NCBI GenBank assembly: GCA_946479725.1
Contig: CAMLHB010000006.1
Coordinates: 1-32,205, forward strand
Reading direction: 5' to 3'
Length of the DNA: 32,205 nt
DNA from: an uncultured Actinomycetes bacterium
Lineage (GTDB): Bacteria > Actinomycetota > Thermoleophilia > Solirubrobacterales > 70-9
The position numbers were made by a program, and so were the translations under genes. Below the pieces are notes generated by a model. That model was given only the letters and a program-made list of their open reading frames with translations. It made no database searches and was not told the origin of the DNA. Positions 25,035 through 32,205 of the stretch are shown here, piece by piece (position 1 is the stretch's first letter; every line of letters starts with the position of its first letter).

Positions 25035-26027
25035 TCAGGCGCGGTAGGCGGGGAAGAAGTCCCCGGCCGAGCGGCCTCCGCTGAGCTCCGTATACCGGCG
25101 CTCGTCGCAGATCAGCTCCGAGGTGAGCCAGGCCTGGCGGCGGTTGGCGAACCCACGCTTGAACTCCTCCAGGGCATCGCCGGGCGAGATCCCGCCGCCG
25201 AGGTTGAGCGGCAGGCCGAGCTCGGCCGCAAGCTCGACCAGGCGGGTGACGACGTTCTTCATCGGTGCCGCCCGCAAATGAGCATCTGCACTGCCGCTGA
25301 GGTAGTAGTGGAGGTAGCCGTCGCTGACCACCCCGATCGAAGCGGCAGCAAGATCCCCCTCCGGCCCTCTCGCAAGGACCAACCAGGTCCGCTCCGCTTC
25401 CAGAATCCGCTCGAAGTACCCCGCCCCAAAGAAGTAGTGCCCCGCAGCGTCCGCCCGCCGCATCGTCTGCTCGTACACCTCCAGAAACCCACCCCGCTGC
25501 TCCCGGCTCGTCTCAGAACCCGGCACCAGCTCCAGCTCATACCCAGCTTCAAGGTTCCTCCGCACCTGCCGTCTGTCGCTGGGCCGGCTCTTCCGCGGCA
25601 GCTCAGGGTCAGCGATCTGAACCAAATTCCGCTCGCTGGCGCCTGCCAGGGGCGACGGTCCCAACGCATGACGAATGAAGACACTCACCAGCCCCGTCCC
25701 AGAAAAATCAATCCCGCTCGGATCGAGCGGCTGGGGGGTCTCCGTACGGACACTTAGAGCGAGCGAAGCGAGCGGGTCCGGTAGGAGGCCCCCCAGCCAC
25801 TCCCCGCCAACCAGTCCCGGATACCCGTACGGGGAAACCCCGTCCCTCTCCCCCGTCCTGGGTATCTCCCGAACCACCAGCGGCGCCACCAGCACCCCAC
25901 CGTCGCCCTCGATCAGCAGCGTATGCGTCGCCCCCTCCGCATCAAGAAACTCGCGCGAACGGAAGAACTCGGAACCCACGGCAGCCTCACCGCGATCCTC
26001 GATCAGGCTCGCAATCGCGCCGCTCAC
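25035..26027 (-). CDS. FemAB-like GNAT-fold transferase
   Basis: A 330-residue protein. 'VLVAPLVVREIP', 'DGVSPYGYPGLVG' and 'SGTGLVSVFIRHAL' form the first half. The second half ('RRQVRRNLEAGYELELVPGS', 'AGHYFFGAGYFERIL', 'GYLHYYLSGSADAHLRAAP', 'LNLGGG') is typical of FemAB/BioF2-like acyltransferases used in cell-wall or glycan decoration. The start GTG overlaps the GNAT stop (GTGA), so the two are coupled. Residues about 77-100 come from a 70-bp palindrome inserted in frame between 'GLVGG' and 'SGIDFSG'. Confidence 0.82.
   Translation of the reverse strand: MSGAIASLIEDRGEAAVGSEFFRSREFLDAEGATHTLLIEGDGGVLVAPLVVREIPRTGERDGVSPYGYPGLVGGEWLGGLLPDPLASLALSVRTETPQPLDPSGIDFSGTGLVSVFIRHALGPSPLAGASERNLVQIADPELPRKSRPSDRRQVRRNLEAGYELELVPGSETSREQRGGFLEVYEQTMRRADAAGHYFFGAGYFERILEAERTWLVLARGPEGDLAAASIGVVSDGYLHYYLSGSADAHLRAAPMKNVVTRLVELAAELGLPLNLGGGISPGDALEEFKRGFANRRQAWLTSELICDERRYTELSGGRSAGDFFPAYRA
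25729..25798. repeat. 70-bp palindromic element inside the FemAB-like gene
   Basis: Two 23-nt arms (25729-25751 and 25776-25798): 10 bp perfect (GGCTGGGGGG), 1 mismatch, 4 bp, 3 mismatches, 5 bp (CGGAC/GTCCG). The 24-nt loop contains direct GCGA repeats. It is translated in frame as '..WLGGLLPDPLASLALSVR..'. It is unrelated in sequence to the 49-bp family. Confidence 0.8.
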
Positions 26028-26572
26028 TTGAGGACATCCGCCGCCGCGGCGCGGAACTCGTCCGGCAGCACGCCCCAGACCTCGCAGTCGTCCGGCGGGC
26101 CGTCCCGGCGCGCGAGGTGCGCGCGCATCGTCCCCTCGTGCTTCCAGCCGAGCCCGGCGACGGTCTTCTTCGCGACCTCGTTGCGAGCCGGGATGCGGCC
26201 GTAGACGCGGTGGGCACCGTACTCGTCGAAGGCCTTGGCGATCGTCAGCGCCTCGGCCCGGCGGCCGACGCCCTTGCCGCGGACGTCGTCGCCAATCAGC
26301 GCCCCCAGCTCGGGTGCGGTCTGGCGGAAGAGGCCGTAGAGCGCGGTGAAGCCGACCGGCTCCTCGTAGCCCTCGACGACGATCGCGAACTTGCGGTCCT
26401 CGCCGGAGTCGTCCATCGCCCGCCGCGTCCAGGCCTCGGCCTGCGCGAGCGTGAACTCGTCCCGCCGCTCCATCAGCGACTGCACGGCGTCGGGGTTGTT
26501 GAACCAACGATGCACGGCGGCCGCGTCGCCGGGCTCGAACGGGCGCAGGCTAACTTCCGGGCGATCCGTCAC
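26024..26572 (-). CDS. GNAT N-acetyltransferase (RimJ/RimL type)
   Basis: A 182-residue acetyltransferase. 'LRPFEPGDAAAVHRWFNNPD' opens the fold. 'LGALIGDDVRGKGVGRRAEA' includes the acetyl-CoA pyrophosphate loop (R-x-x-G-x-G/A pattern), and 'IPARNEVAKKTVAGLGWKHE' is the usual 'N..a....eklGf..eG' motif. The substrate may be a sugar nucleotide, a protein N-terminus or a small molecule. The GTG start has a TAGGGT -10 at 7 nt. It is the first gene of a pair with the FemAB-like gene; palindrome copy C lies directly upstream. Confidence 0.87.
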   Translation of the reverse strand: MTDRPEVSLRPFEPGDAAAVHRWFNNPDAVQSLMERRDEFTLAQAEAWTRRAMDDSGEDRKFAIVVEGYEEPVGFTALYGLFRQTAPELGALIGDDVRGKGVGRRAEALTIAKAFDEYGAHRVYGRIPARNEVAKKTVAGLGWKHEGTMRAHLARRDGPPDDCEVWGVLPDEFRAAAADVLK

Positions 26573-26579
26573 AGGCCGA

Positions 26580-26585
26580 ACCCTA
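26580..26585 (-). promoter_or_regulatory. -10 box (TAGGGT) for the leaderless GNAT gene
   Basis: On the minus strand TAGGGT is followed by 7 nt and GTG at 26572. The 49-bp palindrome copy C begins 7 nt upstream of it and so overlaps the -35 position. Confidence 0.5.
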
Positions 26586-26592
26586 CTTCAAC

Positions 26593-26641
26593 GCTGACGG
26601 GCCGAAAATACCCCTATATGGAGGGAAATCGTCCCGTCGGC
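26593..26641. repeat. 49-bp palindromic element, copy C, intergenic
   Basis: Same length as copies A and B and the same right arm (CGTCCCGTCGGC). The left arm has two changes (GCTGACGGGCCGA). The inner part differs (TACCCC...GGAGGG) but keeps the CTATATG centre. It fills 49 of the 71 nt between the GNAT start and the stop of the sugar transferase. Confidence 0.88.
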
Positions 26642-26643
26642 CG

Positions 26644-27206
26644 CTAATCGGGGGCTAGGCCCTTGCCGGTTAGGACCAACCAGAGAGTTTTGAGGAGGAT
26701 GCGGATGTCCAGGGCGAGGGTGCGGTGCTCGACGTACCAGAGGTCGAGTTCGATCCGTTGCTCCCAGGGGATGCCGGCGCGGCCCTGGACCTGGGCCCAG
26801 CCGGTGATCCCGGGGAGGACCTCGTGGCGGCGCTTCTGCTCGGGCGTGTATCCGTCGACCTGGGCCTTGAGCGTCGGGCGGGGCCCGACGATCGCCATCT
26901 CACCGCGGAGCACGTTGACGAGGTTGGGGATCTCGTCCAGCGAGGTGCGGCGGAGGAGGCGGCCGGGGGGGTGACGCGGCGGTCATCGCGGTAGACGACC
27001 TCGCCCACCCCGACGGGGTCGGAGCCCTCGACCATCGTCCGCAGCTTCCATATCTCGAACTCGCGGCCGTCGAGCCCGACCCGGCGCTGGCGATAGACGA
27101 CCGGGCCTCGGCTGGTCAACTTGATCGCGATCGCGGCGACCAGGAGCACCGGCGAGAGGATCGCGAAGGCGAGGGCAGCGATGAGGATGTCAAAGAATCT
27201 CGGCAT
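26644..27206 (-). pseudogene. Undecaprenyl-phosphate sugar-1-phosphate transferase, frameshifted
   Basis: A short-form bacterial sugar transferase (WcaJ/PglC-like catalytic domain) that starts glycan assembly on the lipid carrier. Part one, from ATG 27206, has the membrane hairpin helix (residues about 4-28) and 'VVYRQRRVGLDGREFEIWKL' then RTM. Part two has 'LRRTSLDEIPNLVNVLRGEM' and 'GPRPTLKAQVDGY', 'LPGITGWAQVQGRAG'. The two parts lie in different frames, and the break is at a run of seven G (26965-26971, plus strand). One more base there restores a continuous ~187-residue protein ('VTPPGRLLRRTSLDE'). It could be a sequencing error, a recent mutation or slippage-based switching. Its ATG overlaps the GT2 stop (TGATG). 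Confidence 0.85.
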
Positions 27207-28360
27207 CAGCGGGTTCCGGCTGCCTTCTCCCAGCGCCCCCCGGCACCTCGACGCCAGCGGTCCCAGAGGCCTGCGGCGATCGAGGCCGTGGTGAGGACGT
27301 AGTAGCGGGCGATGCGGAACGGTGGCAAAGGCAGGGCTCGACCGAGCAGGGCGGCGACGAGCAGCGCCAGCTGCAGGACGAAGGTGAGGACGTAGAACCA
27401 GCCGTCGCCGAGCAGCAAGGCGTTGGCGACCAGGGCGACGAGGTGCAGGAGCGGGCTGAGGTAGCGGAGGACGCGGTGGGAGGCGATCTCGAAGGCGAAC
27501 AGCGGCGGGTAGCCACGCGGCGAGAGCATCCCTTCGCCGACGACGATGTCCCAGAGGCCGACCATCATCCGCCGTTTGCGGGCGAACTCGCCCTCGATCG
27601 TCGGCACCATCTTCTCCTTGGCGCGGGCGCCGGGCGCGTAAAGGGAGCGAAGGCCGCGCTTGGCGAAGGCGAAGGGAAAGCTGAGGTCGTGGCTGCCGGA
27701 GGGATCGAGAGGGATGTAGGCGCTTTTGCGCACCGCGTAGATCGCGCCGTTGCCAGCGGTAACGCCGCCGAGGCCGGACTCCATCTCCCGCACCGCCATC
27801 TCGTAGCGCCAATAGGCCCCCTCGAGGTTATTGCCGCCGGAGTCGAGGAAGCGGACCTGACCGCAGACGTAGCCGACCTCTGCATCCGCGAACGCGGCGA
27901 CGAGCTGCCGCAGCGCGTCCGGTGCCCAGGTGCAGTTGGCGTCGGAGAAGGCGAGGATCTCGCCACTGGCGGACTCGGCGCCAGCGTTGAGGGCGGCGAC
28001 CTTGCCACCGGGCGGCAGCTCGAGGACGAGGTCGGCGCCGGCGGCGCGGGCGCGCTCGGCCGTCGCGTCGGAGCTGCCGTCGGCGGCGACGATCACCTGC
28101 AGCCGCTCCCGCGGGTAGTCGAGCGCCAGCGCATTGGCGACCCTGGCCGCGATCACCTCCTCCTCGTCATAGGCGGGAACGATCAGCGACACATTCGGCA
28201 CACCCTCCGCGTCGTTTCCAGACTCTGGGCCCCTATAGGGGCGCGAACTCTGGAAACGACCCAGGTGCGTGAGGAGCCAGAGGGCGAGGGGGTAGCCGAG
28301 GTGGGTGTAGACGAGGAGGCCGGCGCTGAGCCAGAAGAGGGTTGCGGCGATGGTGGTCAT
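27206..28360 (-). CDS. Membrane glycosyltransferase, GT2 family
   Basis: A 384-residue GT-A enzyme. A hydrophobic N-terminal helix (residues 3-32) is followed by the catalytic domain: 'NVSLIVPAYDEEEVIAARVA', 'IVAADGSSDATAERA', 'GKVAALNAGAESASGEILAF', then 'SDANCTWAPDAL', the DxD-like metal site. Three or more hydrophobic segments near 295-365 follow, as in processive or carrier-linked GT2 enzymes. The start overlaps the upstream GT4 stop (ATGA). Residues about 34-50 derive from a 50-bp palindrome inserted between the first helix and the first strand. Confidence 0.88.
   Translation of the reverse strand: MTTIAATLFWLSAGLLVYTHLGYPLALWLLTHLGRFQSSRPYRGPESGNDAEGVPNVSLIVPAYDEEEVIAARVANALALDYPRERLQVIVAADGSSDATAERARAAGADLVLELPPGGKVAALNAGAESASGEILAFSDANCTWAPDALRQLVAAFADAEVGYVCGQVRFLDSGGNNLEGAYWRYEMAVREMESGLGGVTAGNGAIYAVRKSAYIPLDPSGSHDLSFPFAFAKRGLRSLYAPGARAKEKMVPTIEGEFARKRRMMVGLWDIVVGEGMLSPRGYPPLFAFEIASHRVLRYLSPLLHLVALVANALLLGDGWFYVLTFVLQLALLVAALLGRALPLPPFRIARYYVLTTASIAAGLWDRWRRGAGGRWEKAAGTR
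28211..28260. repeat. 50-bp palindromic element inside the GT2 gene
   Basis: Perfect 12-bp outer arms (GTCGTTTCCAGA at 28211-28222 and complement at 28249-28260), a 6-nt unpaired stretch on each side, and a perfect 14-nt centre GCCCCTATAGGGGC (28229-28242). It is read in frame as 'GRFQSSRPYRGPESGND'. The outer-arm/bulge/inner-arm plan with a TATA centre resembles the 49-bp family, but the arms are different. Confidence 0.85.
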
Positions 28361-29487
28361 CGGTGGGCCTCGATCAGCTCGCTGTACAGGTTCAGGTGTT
28401 TGCGGGCGGACTCGTCCCAGGAGTAGGGGCCGGCGGCGGCGCGCGTCGCGGCGGCGGCGAGCTCGGCGCGGGCGGTTTCGTCGCCGGCCAGGTCCCCGAG
28501 CGCTACCCCCAGGGCCTCGGTGTCGCCCGGCGGCACCAGCCGTGCCGCGCCGGTCGCCGCCACCTCTGGGAAGCCGCCGACGGCACTCAGCAGCAGCGGC
28601 TTGCCGAAGGCGAGCGCGGTATAGAGGACGCCGGAGTGCTCGGCGTCGAGGTAAGGGAGGGCAACGAGGTCGGCGCGGCGGAAGATCGCCGGGATCTCCG
28701 CCTCGTCGACGAAACGGGTGACGATGCGGACGCGACCGCCGGCATCGCGAGCCCGGCGGCGCAGCGGCTCGACGTCCATGCGCGGGTTGCCGACGATCCA
28801 GAGCTCGGCGTCGGCGCTCTTCCCGGCGGCGCGGCCGTAGGCCTCGATCAGGTTCTCGATGCCCTTGTAGGGACGCAAGAGGCCGAAGGACAGGATCACG
28901 GGCCCCTCTGCGCCCTCGAGCTCGGGGGGCAGCGGCTTCTCCTCCGGCAGCTTCGTCAGGTAGTCGAAGGCCCCGTGCGGGATGACCCGCACCCCGGCGG
29001 GATCGAGCCCGACCTCTTCGCGCAAGCGGGCGGCGCTGTGCTCGGAGTGGGCGACGACGGCGTCCATCGCGCCGAAGACGCGGCGGGCGGAGCGCACCTG
29101 GCGCCGGCTCGGGTCCGGGGGCAGGATGTAGTGGGCGGTCATCACCCGTGGGCGCCGCGGCGACAGTAGGCGAACGTCCAGCGAGGGGATCGTCAGCCAC
29201 TGGTAGTGGACGACGTCGGCGTCCGGGTCGCGGCGGCGGAAACGGAGCATGTCGGGGACGTGCTCGGCGGCCTTGAAGGGCAGCCGAGCGGGAGCGTCGA
29301 GGCCGCGGGCCGCGGAGCGGCGGTAGAAGGCCTCCTCGACCCGGTAGCCCTCGGCCGGTGGCACCGGTCCGTAAAGGAAGCGGCTCGTCGCCAGCTCGAC
29401 GCCGGCGCCGGCGCGCACCAGCGCCGCCGCGAGCGCGCGGTCGTAAGGCGGCGTAAAGGCCGATGGGTCGACGAGCTGAACCTTCAT
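28357..29487 (-). CDS. Glycosyltransferase, GT4 family
   Basis: A 376-residue GT-B enzyme. The N-terminal acceptor half has 'MKVQLVDPSAFTPPYDRALA' and 'DVVHYQW'. The C-terminal donor half has 'VILSFGLLRPYKGIENLIEA', 'ELWIVGNP' and 'ADLVALPYLDAEHSGVLYTA', the E-x7-E type region, with 'AFGKPLLLSAVGGFPEV'. It is the first gene of a three-gene overlapping set with the GT2 and the sugar-phosphate transferase. It is divergent from the GT2 gene at 29.5 kb, 26 nt away. Confidence 0.88.
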   Translation of the reverse strand: MKVQLVDPSAFTPPYDRALAAALVRAGAGVELATSRFLYGPVPPAEGYRVEEAFYRRSAARGLDAPARLPFKAAEHVPDMLRFRRRDPDADVVHYQWLTIPSLDVRLLSPRRPRVMTAHYILPPDPSRRQVRSARRVFGAMDAVVAHSEHSAARLREEVGLDPAGVRVIPHGAFDYLTKLPEEKPLPPELEGAEGPVILSFGLLRPYKGIENLIEAYGRAAGKSADAELWIVGNPRMDVEPLRRRARDAGGRVRIVTRFVDEAEIPAIFRRADLVALPYLDAEHSGVLYTALAFGKPLLLSAVGGFPEVAATGAARLVPPGDTEALGVALGDLAGDETARAELAAAATRAAAGPYSWDESARKHLNLYSELIEAHR

Positions 29488-29500
29488 CGCAGGGCGGGAT

Positions 29501-29506
29501 TATCGT
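29501..29506 (+). promoter_or_regulatory. -10 box (TATCGT) for a leaderless GT2 gene; overlaps the opposing promoter
   Basis: TATCGT is followed by 7 nt and ATG at 29514. The complement of the same stretch reads ACGATAAT, a possible -10 for the divergent GT4 gene. The two promoters may share the same bases within a 26-nt gap. Confidence 0.45.
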
Positions 29507-29513
29507 GAGCTGC

Positions 29514-30455
29514 ATGCCTCCCACGCTTTCGTATTGCGTCGTGAACACGAACGGCCGCGAGTACCTGCTCGCCTGCCTGGCGGCGATCGAGCGCACCCAC
29601 CCGGCCGGGGTGGAGCGCGAGATCCTCGTCCTCGACAACGCCTCCGAGGACGGCTCGGCCGAGGCGGTGCGGACGCTCGGCGGCGAGATCCGGCTGATCG
29701 CGCTGGAACGGCGGACCGGCAAGGCTGAGAACGACTCCACCCTGATGCGCGAGGCGACGGGTAAGTACTGCTTCCTGCTCAACGAGGACTCGGAGCTGCG
29801 GCCGGGGGCGACCGAGGCGCTGCTCTCGGTGCTCGAGCGGGAACCGAAGGCGGCCGCGGCGACTCCCCAGCTGCTCGACCCGGACGGCCGCCCCGTCCCC
29901 TGCGCCTGGCGCTTCCCCGGCGTCGGCACAACGGCGATCGGCGCCCTCTTCCTGCACAACCTCCTGACCGTGCAGAGCAGCGGCAAGGAGGTGCGTCGCG
30001 TCGACTGGGCCCAGTCGAGCGCGCTGATAGTCCGCCGCGAGGCCGCCGAAGCGGTCGGCTACATGGACCCGGACTTCTTCGTCTACTACGACGAGTGCGA
30101 CTTCGCGAAGCGGCTGGCCGACGCCGGCTGGCACTCGCTCTTCGTCCCCGCCGCCGCGGCCGTCCACCACGACCAGCTCTCGACCGACCTCGCCAAGGGC
30201 CTGCCGCGGATCGTCGAATTCCACCGTAACCGCAACCTCTACATGCGAAAGCACCATGGCCGGACCGCCGCCCTCGCGGTCCGCGCCCTCACCGCCTGGA
30301 CCTACGGCTTGCGCGCCCTCGCCGCCACCGTCCTCCCCGGGCGTTCCCCGCGGATCATGTGGGCGCACGCCCGCCAGGCCCTCTTCCCGGACCGCGGCGA
30401 ATCGCTCCGCGACCGCGCCCTCCGAACTGCATCAGCTTCGCTACCTGCCGGGTAG
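29514..30455 (+). CDS. Glycosyltransferase, GT2 family (rhamnosyltransferase-like)
   Basis: A 313-residue GT-A enzyme. 'LSYCVVNTNGREYLLACLAA' and 'EILVLDNASEDGSAEAVRTL' bind the nucleotide sugar. 'YCFLLNEDSELRPGATEALL' holds the acidic metal motif in the DDD/DxD position, and 'YMDPDFFVYYDECDFAKRLA' is the 'FF.Y.ED.D' acceptor motif typical of WbbL/rhamnosyltransferase-like proteins. The C-terminal region (230-290) has membrane-associating helices. The sugar is not determined. It belongs to the polysaccharide locus and converges with the flippase gene. Confidence 0.9.
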   Translation: MPPTLSYCVVNTNGREYLLACLAAIERTHPAGVEREILVLDNASEDGSAEAVRTLGGEIRLIALERRTGKAENDSTLMREATGKYCFLLNEDSELRPGATEALLSVLEREPKAAAATPQLLDPDGRPVPCAWRFPGVGTTAIGALFLHNLLTVQSSGKEVRRVDWAQSSALIVRREAAEAVGYMDPDFFVYYDECDFAKRLADAGWHSLFVPAAAAVHHDQLSTDLAKGLPRIVEFHRNRNLYMRKHHGRTAALAVRALTAWTYGLRALAATVLPGRSPRIMWAHARQALFPDRGESLRDRALRTASASLPAG

Positions 30456-30472
30456 CCAAGTTGATCAGTTCG

Positions 30473-32035
30473 CTAGGGGTGGGCGTCTTCATCCATGCGC
30501 TCGGCCTCGTAGGTCTCAGGGATGCGTCCGTCGACCGCTGGCGGCTGCTCGCGCAGCGTCGTGAGTCCCGCCAGCACTGCGCCCGGATGGCGGAGCCGCG
30601 CGAGCCATCCTCGCTCTTCGTCGCTGAAGAAGCCGGTGCCCAGGAGCAGGAGCGGGTAGGCGGAGAAGAGAGCGGCGCGGATCAGCAGGCCGACTGCCCC
30701 GTGGGTGGGCACCAGCAGTGCGGCGACCCCGACCAGCGCGGCGACCGCCAGGACGATCCGCAGCAGCCTGCCCCACTCGTACGGAACCGGAAAGAGTCGT
30801 TGGGTGAAGCCGTACATCAGCACCAGCACGACCAGGTAGGAGGCGACGAGGGCGAGGCCGGCGCCGACGATTCCCAGCGGCGGCACCAGGACGAGGTTGA
30901 GGACGACGTTGACGACGAGGGCGCCGACCGCCGCGGGCAGGTTGAACTCGGTGCGCCCGGTGCGGCCGAGGATGACGACGAGCACCAGATAGAGGGCGTA
31001 GAGGGTGACCGCGGTGGAGATCAGACCGATGACTTCGAAGGAGTCGAAGAACTTCGGGTCCGCGAGGGCGCGGACGATCCAGCGGCTGAACAGCCACATC
31101 CCGGCGACCACCCAGGCGCAGGCGGCGGCGAAGAGGGTGACGACGGTGGCGTAGACGCGGCGGGCCTCGCCGTCGTCGCGGATCGAGTAGGCCAGCGGCG
31201 GCCAGGCCAGCTGGAAACCGCGAACGAGGACGTTGACCGCCTGGGCGAACTTGACCCCCAGCGAGTAGAGACCCGCCTCGGCGAGACCGAGCGAGCGGAC
31301 GATGATCAGCCGGTCGGCGAAGTTGAGAGCGTAGAGCGAGACCTCCGCCGGCATCGTCGGCAGGCCGAAGCGGAAGAGGCGCCGCAGCAGGGCCGGCTCG
31401 GGCCAGAGCGAAAGGCGCCGCCACTGCAGGGCGATCAGGACGAGGACGAAGGCGCCGCCGCTGGCGTAGCTGCCGACCAGCAGGCCCCGCGCGCCCTCTT
31501 CGAGGCCGACGACGAGGACCACGGTCAGGGCGATCGCCGCGAGGACGTTGAGGATCGTCGTCGCGAAGTAGGCGCGCGCCCGCTCGTCGAGCCGGAACAG
31601 GGTCAGCATGAACTCCCACATCGTCAGCACCCAGAGGCCGCCGATCGCGATCCGGACCAGTTCCGGCCCCGACACGCCGGCGGGCAGTTCCTTGGGGTCG
31701 AGCAGCGCTTCGGAGAGCGGGCCGGCGAGCGGCAGCGCGATCAGCGCGCCCAGCGTCGAGAGCCAGAAGAGCCCGGCGAAGGTCGCCTTGACGACCCGCT
31801 GCGGGTCCTCCTCGTCCAGGTAGTAGAAGCGCAGGATCGCCTCGATCAGCCCGAAGCGGACGACGATGCTGGCGGTGACCACGGCGGCGAAGAGGATCTC
31901 GGCGGCGCCGTAATCCTTCGGCGACAGGTACCGCGTGTAGAGCGGCAGCAGGGCGACCGCGATGACCTTGGAGAGGATGCTCGCCGCCGTGTAGGCGGCG
32001 CCGGTCGTCGCCAGGCGGCGCAGGTATCCCGACAT
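30473..32035 (-). CDS. Wzx-like polysaccharide flippase (MATE/MOP superfamily)
   Basis: A 520-residue protein with about 12-14 hydrophobic segments. The N-terminus 'TTGAAYTAASILSKVIAVAL' then 'LPLYTRYLSPKDYGAAEILF' is the usual opening of oligosaccharide flippases, which move lipid-linked glycans across the cytoplasmic membrane. 'DRLIIVRSLGLAEAGLYSLG' is a second family-typical block. It fits the role of exporter for the glycan made by the adjacent transferases. The ATG has a TAGGGT -10 at 6 nt. Confidence 0.9.
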   Translation of the reverse strand: MSGYLRRLATTGAAYTAASILSKVIAVALLPLYTRYLSPKDYGAAEILFAAVVTASIVVRFGLIEAILRFYYLDEEDPQRVVKATFAGLFWLSTLGALIALPLAGPLSEALLDPKELPAGVSGPELVRIAIGGLWVLTMWEFMLTLFRLDERARAYFATTILNVLAAIALTVVLVVGLEEGARGLLVGSYASGGAFVLVLIALQWRRLSLWPEPALLRRLFRFGLPTMPAEVSLYALNFADRLIIVRSLGLAEAGLYSLGVKFAQAVNVLVRGFQLAWPPLAYSIRDDGEARRVYATVVTLFAAACAWVVAGMWLFSRWIVRALADPKFFDSFEVIGLISTAVTLYALYLVLVVILGRTGRTEFNLPAAVGALVVNVVLNLVLVPPLGIVGAGLALVASYLVVLVLMYGFTQRLFPVPYEWGRLLRIVLAVAALVGVAALLVPTHGAVGLLIRAALFSAYPLLLLGTGFFSDEERGWLARLRHPGAVLAGLTTLREQPPAVDGRIPETYEAERMDEDAHP

Positions 32036-32041
32036 GGTGGA

Positions 32042-32047
32042 ACCCTA
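32042..32047 (-). promoter_or_regulatory. -10 box (TAGGGT) for the leaderless flippase gene
   Basis: On the minus strand TAGGGT is followed by 6 nt and ATG at 32035. The first three bases are the TAG stop of the preceding gene. Confidence 0.55.
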
Positions 32048-32205
32048 GGCGGGCTCGCGGATCGTGGCCGGGTCGGGCCGGGCCGCGGCCAGCGCCGACT
32101 TGGCGGCCTCGGCGACGATCGCCTTCGCCTCGGCCCGGATCTCGTGGGCCTCCTCGAGGGTGAGGACGCCGCCGCCGGCGAGCGCCCGCTCGAGCTGGAG
32201 GATCG
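32045..32205 (-). CDS. C-terminal fragment, possibly a 2-oxoacid dehydrogenase E1 alpha subunit
   Basis: An open frame entering from the right edge gives about 53 residues ending in TAG at 32047-32045. It reads as one long helix ('ILQLERALAGGGVLTLEEAH', 'EIRAEAKAIVAEAAKSALAA') and then 'RPDPATIREPA'. The 'L...G.LT.EE...I..E....+..A...A...P.PDP' pattern resembles the tail of thiamine-dependent E1 alpha subunits. The fragment is too short for certainty. Confidence 0.45.
   Translation of the reverse strand, partial: ILQLERALAGGGVLTLEEAHEIRAEAKAIVAEAAKSALAAARPDPATIREPA

Noticed and set aside
25820..25866. GATACCC/GGGTATC inverted repeat with an inner ACGGGG-AAA-CCCCGT hairpin in the FemAB-like gene
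   Set aside because: It encodes 'REIPRTGERDGVSPYGYP', which looks like native conserved sequence, so there is no sign of an insertion; probably a chance effect of GC-rich codons.

Overview
The window comes from a very GC-rich actinobacterial chromosome, most likely Thermoleophilia/Solirubrobacterales. This is an inference from the rpsF-ssb-rpsR-rplI-dnaB-purA core order, the shared 'LPRGRHGLPREFV'-type N-terminus of several TetR proteins, an ImuB/DnaE2 mutagenesis cassette without imuA', and many genes that lack a Shine-Dalgarno sequence and instead have a TANNNT -10 box 6-9 nt before the start codon.

Layout. 1-650: tail of a trehalose-6-phosphate synthase and a proline-rich anchored protein. 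680-6850 (+): ribosome/replication core with bS6, SSB, bS18, bL9, a membrane protein, replicative helicase DnaB, an AAA+ helicase loader overlapping dnaB by 1 nt, and PurA. 6850-10300: lipoprotein and TetR gene (divergent leaderless promoters), a secreted protein ending in a textbook terminator, a small unknown protein and a stand-alone prephenate-dehydratase-fold protein. 10300-15620: SAM methyltransferase and LapA-like protein, a GroES-like protein, a membrane GGDEF protein, an MFS exporter and a divergent two-winged-helix regulator. 15570-20260 (-): SOS cassette, with a LexA box abutting a compact imuB, then a small DUF6504-like gene and dnaE2. 20320-22480: three TetR regulators. 22480-25030: crotonase, MetF, DUF3105 protein. 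25035-32047: surface polysaccharide locus with GNAT, FemAB-like transferase, a frameshifted sugar-phosphate transferase, three glycosyltransferases and a Wzx-like flippase. The window ends in the tail of another gene.

The most unusual signal is a set of long imperfect palindromes sitting in-frame inside protein-coding genes. A 49-bp family occurs twice inside dnaE2, in two different reading frames, and once between the GNAT and sugar-transferase genes. A different 50-bp palindrome with the same architecture sits in the N-terminal part of a GT2 gene, and a 70-bp one in the FemAB-like gene. Each adds about 17-24 residues to the protein without breaking the frame. This resembles the Rickettsia palindromic elements, which also colonise coding sequence. 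I know of no such description for this lineage, but I could not search.

Other points of interest are an SOS box touching the imuB start codon, an ImuB that appears to have lost much of its polymerase domain, a 13-bp perfect hairpin immediately before rpsR, and a G7 tract where one missing base splits the sugar transferase.
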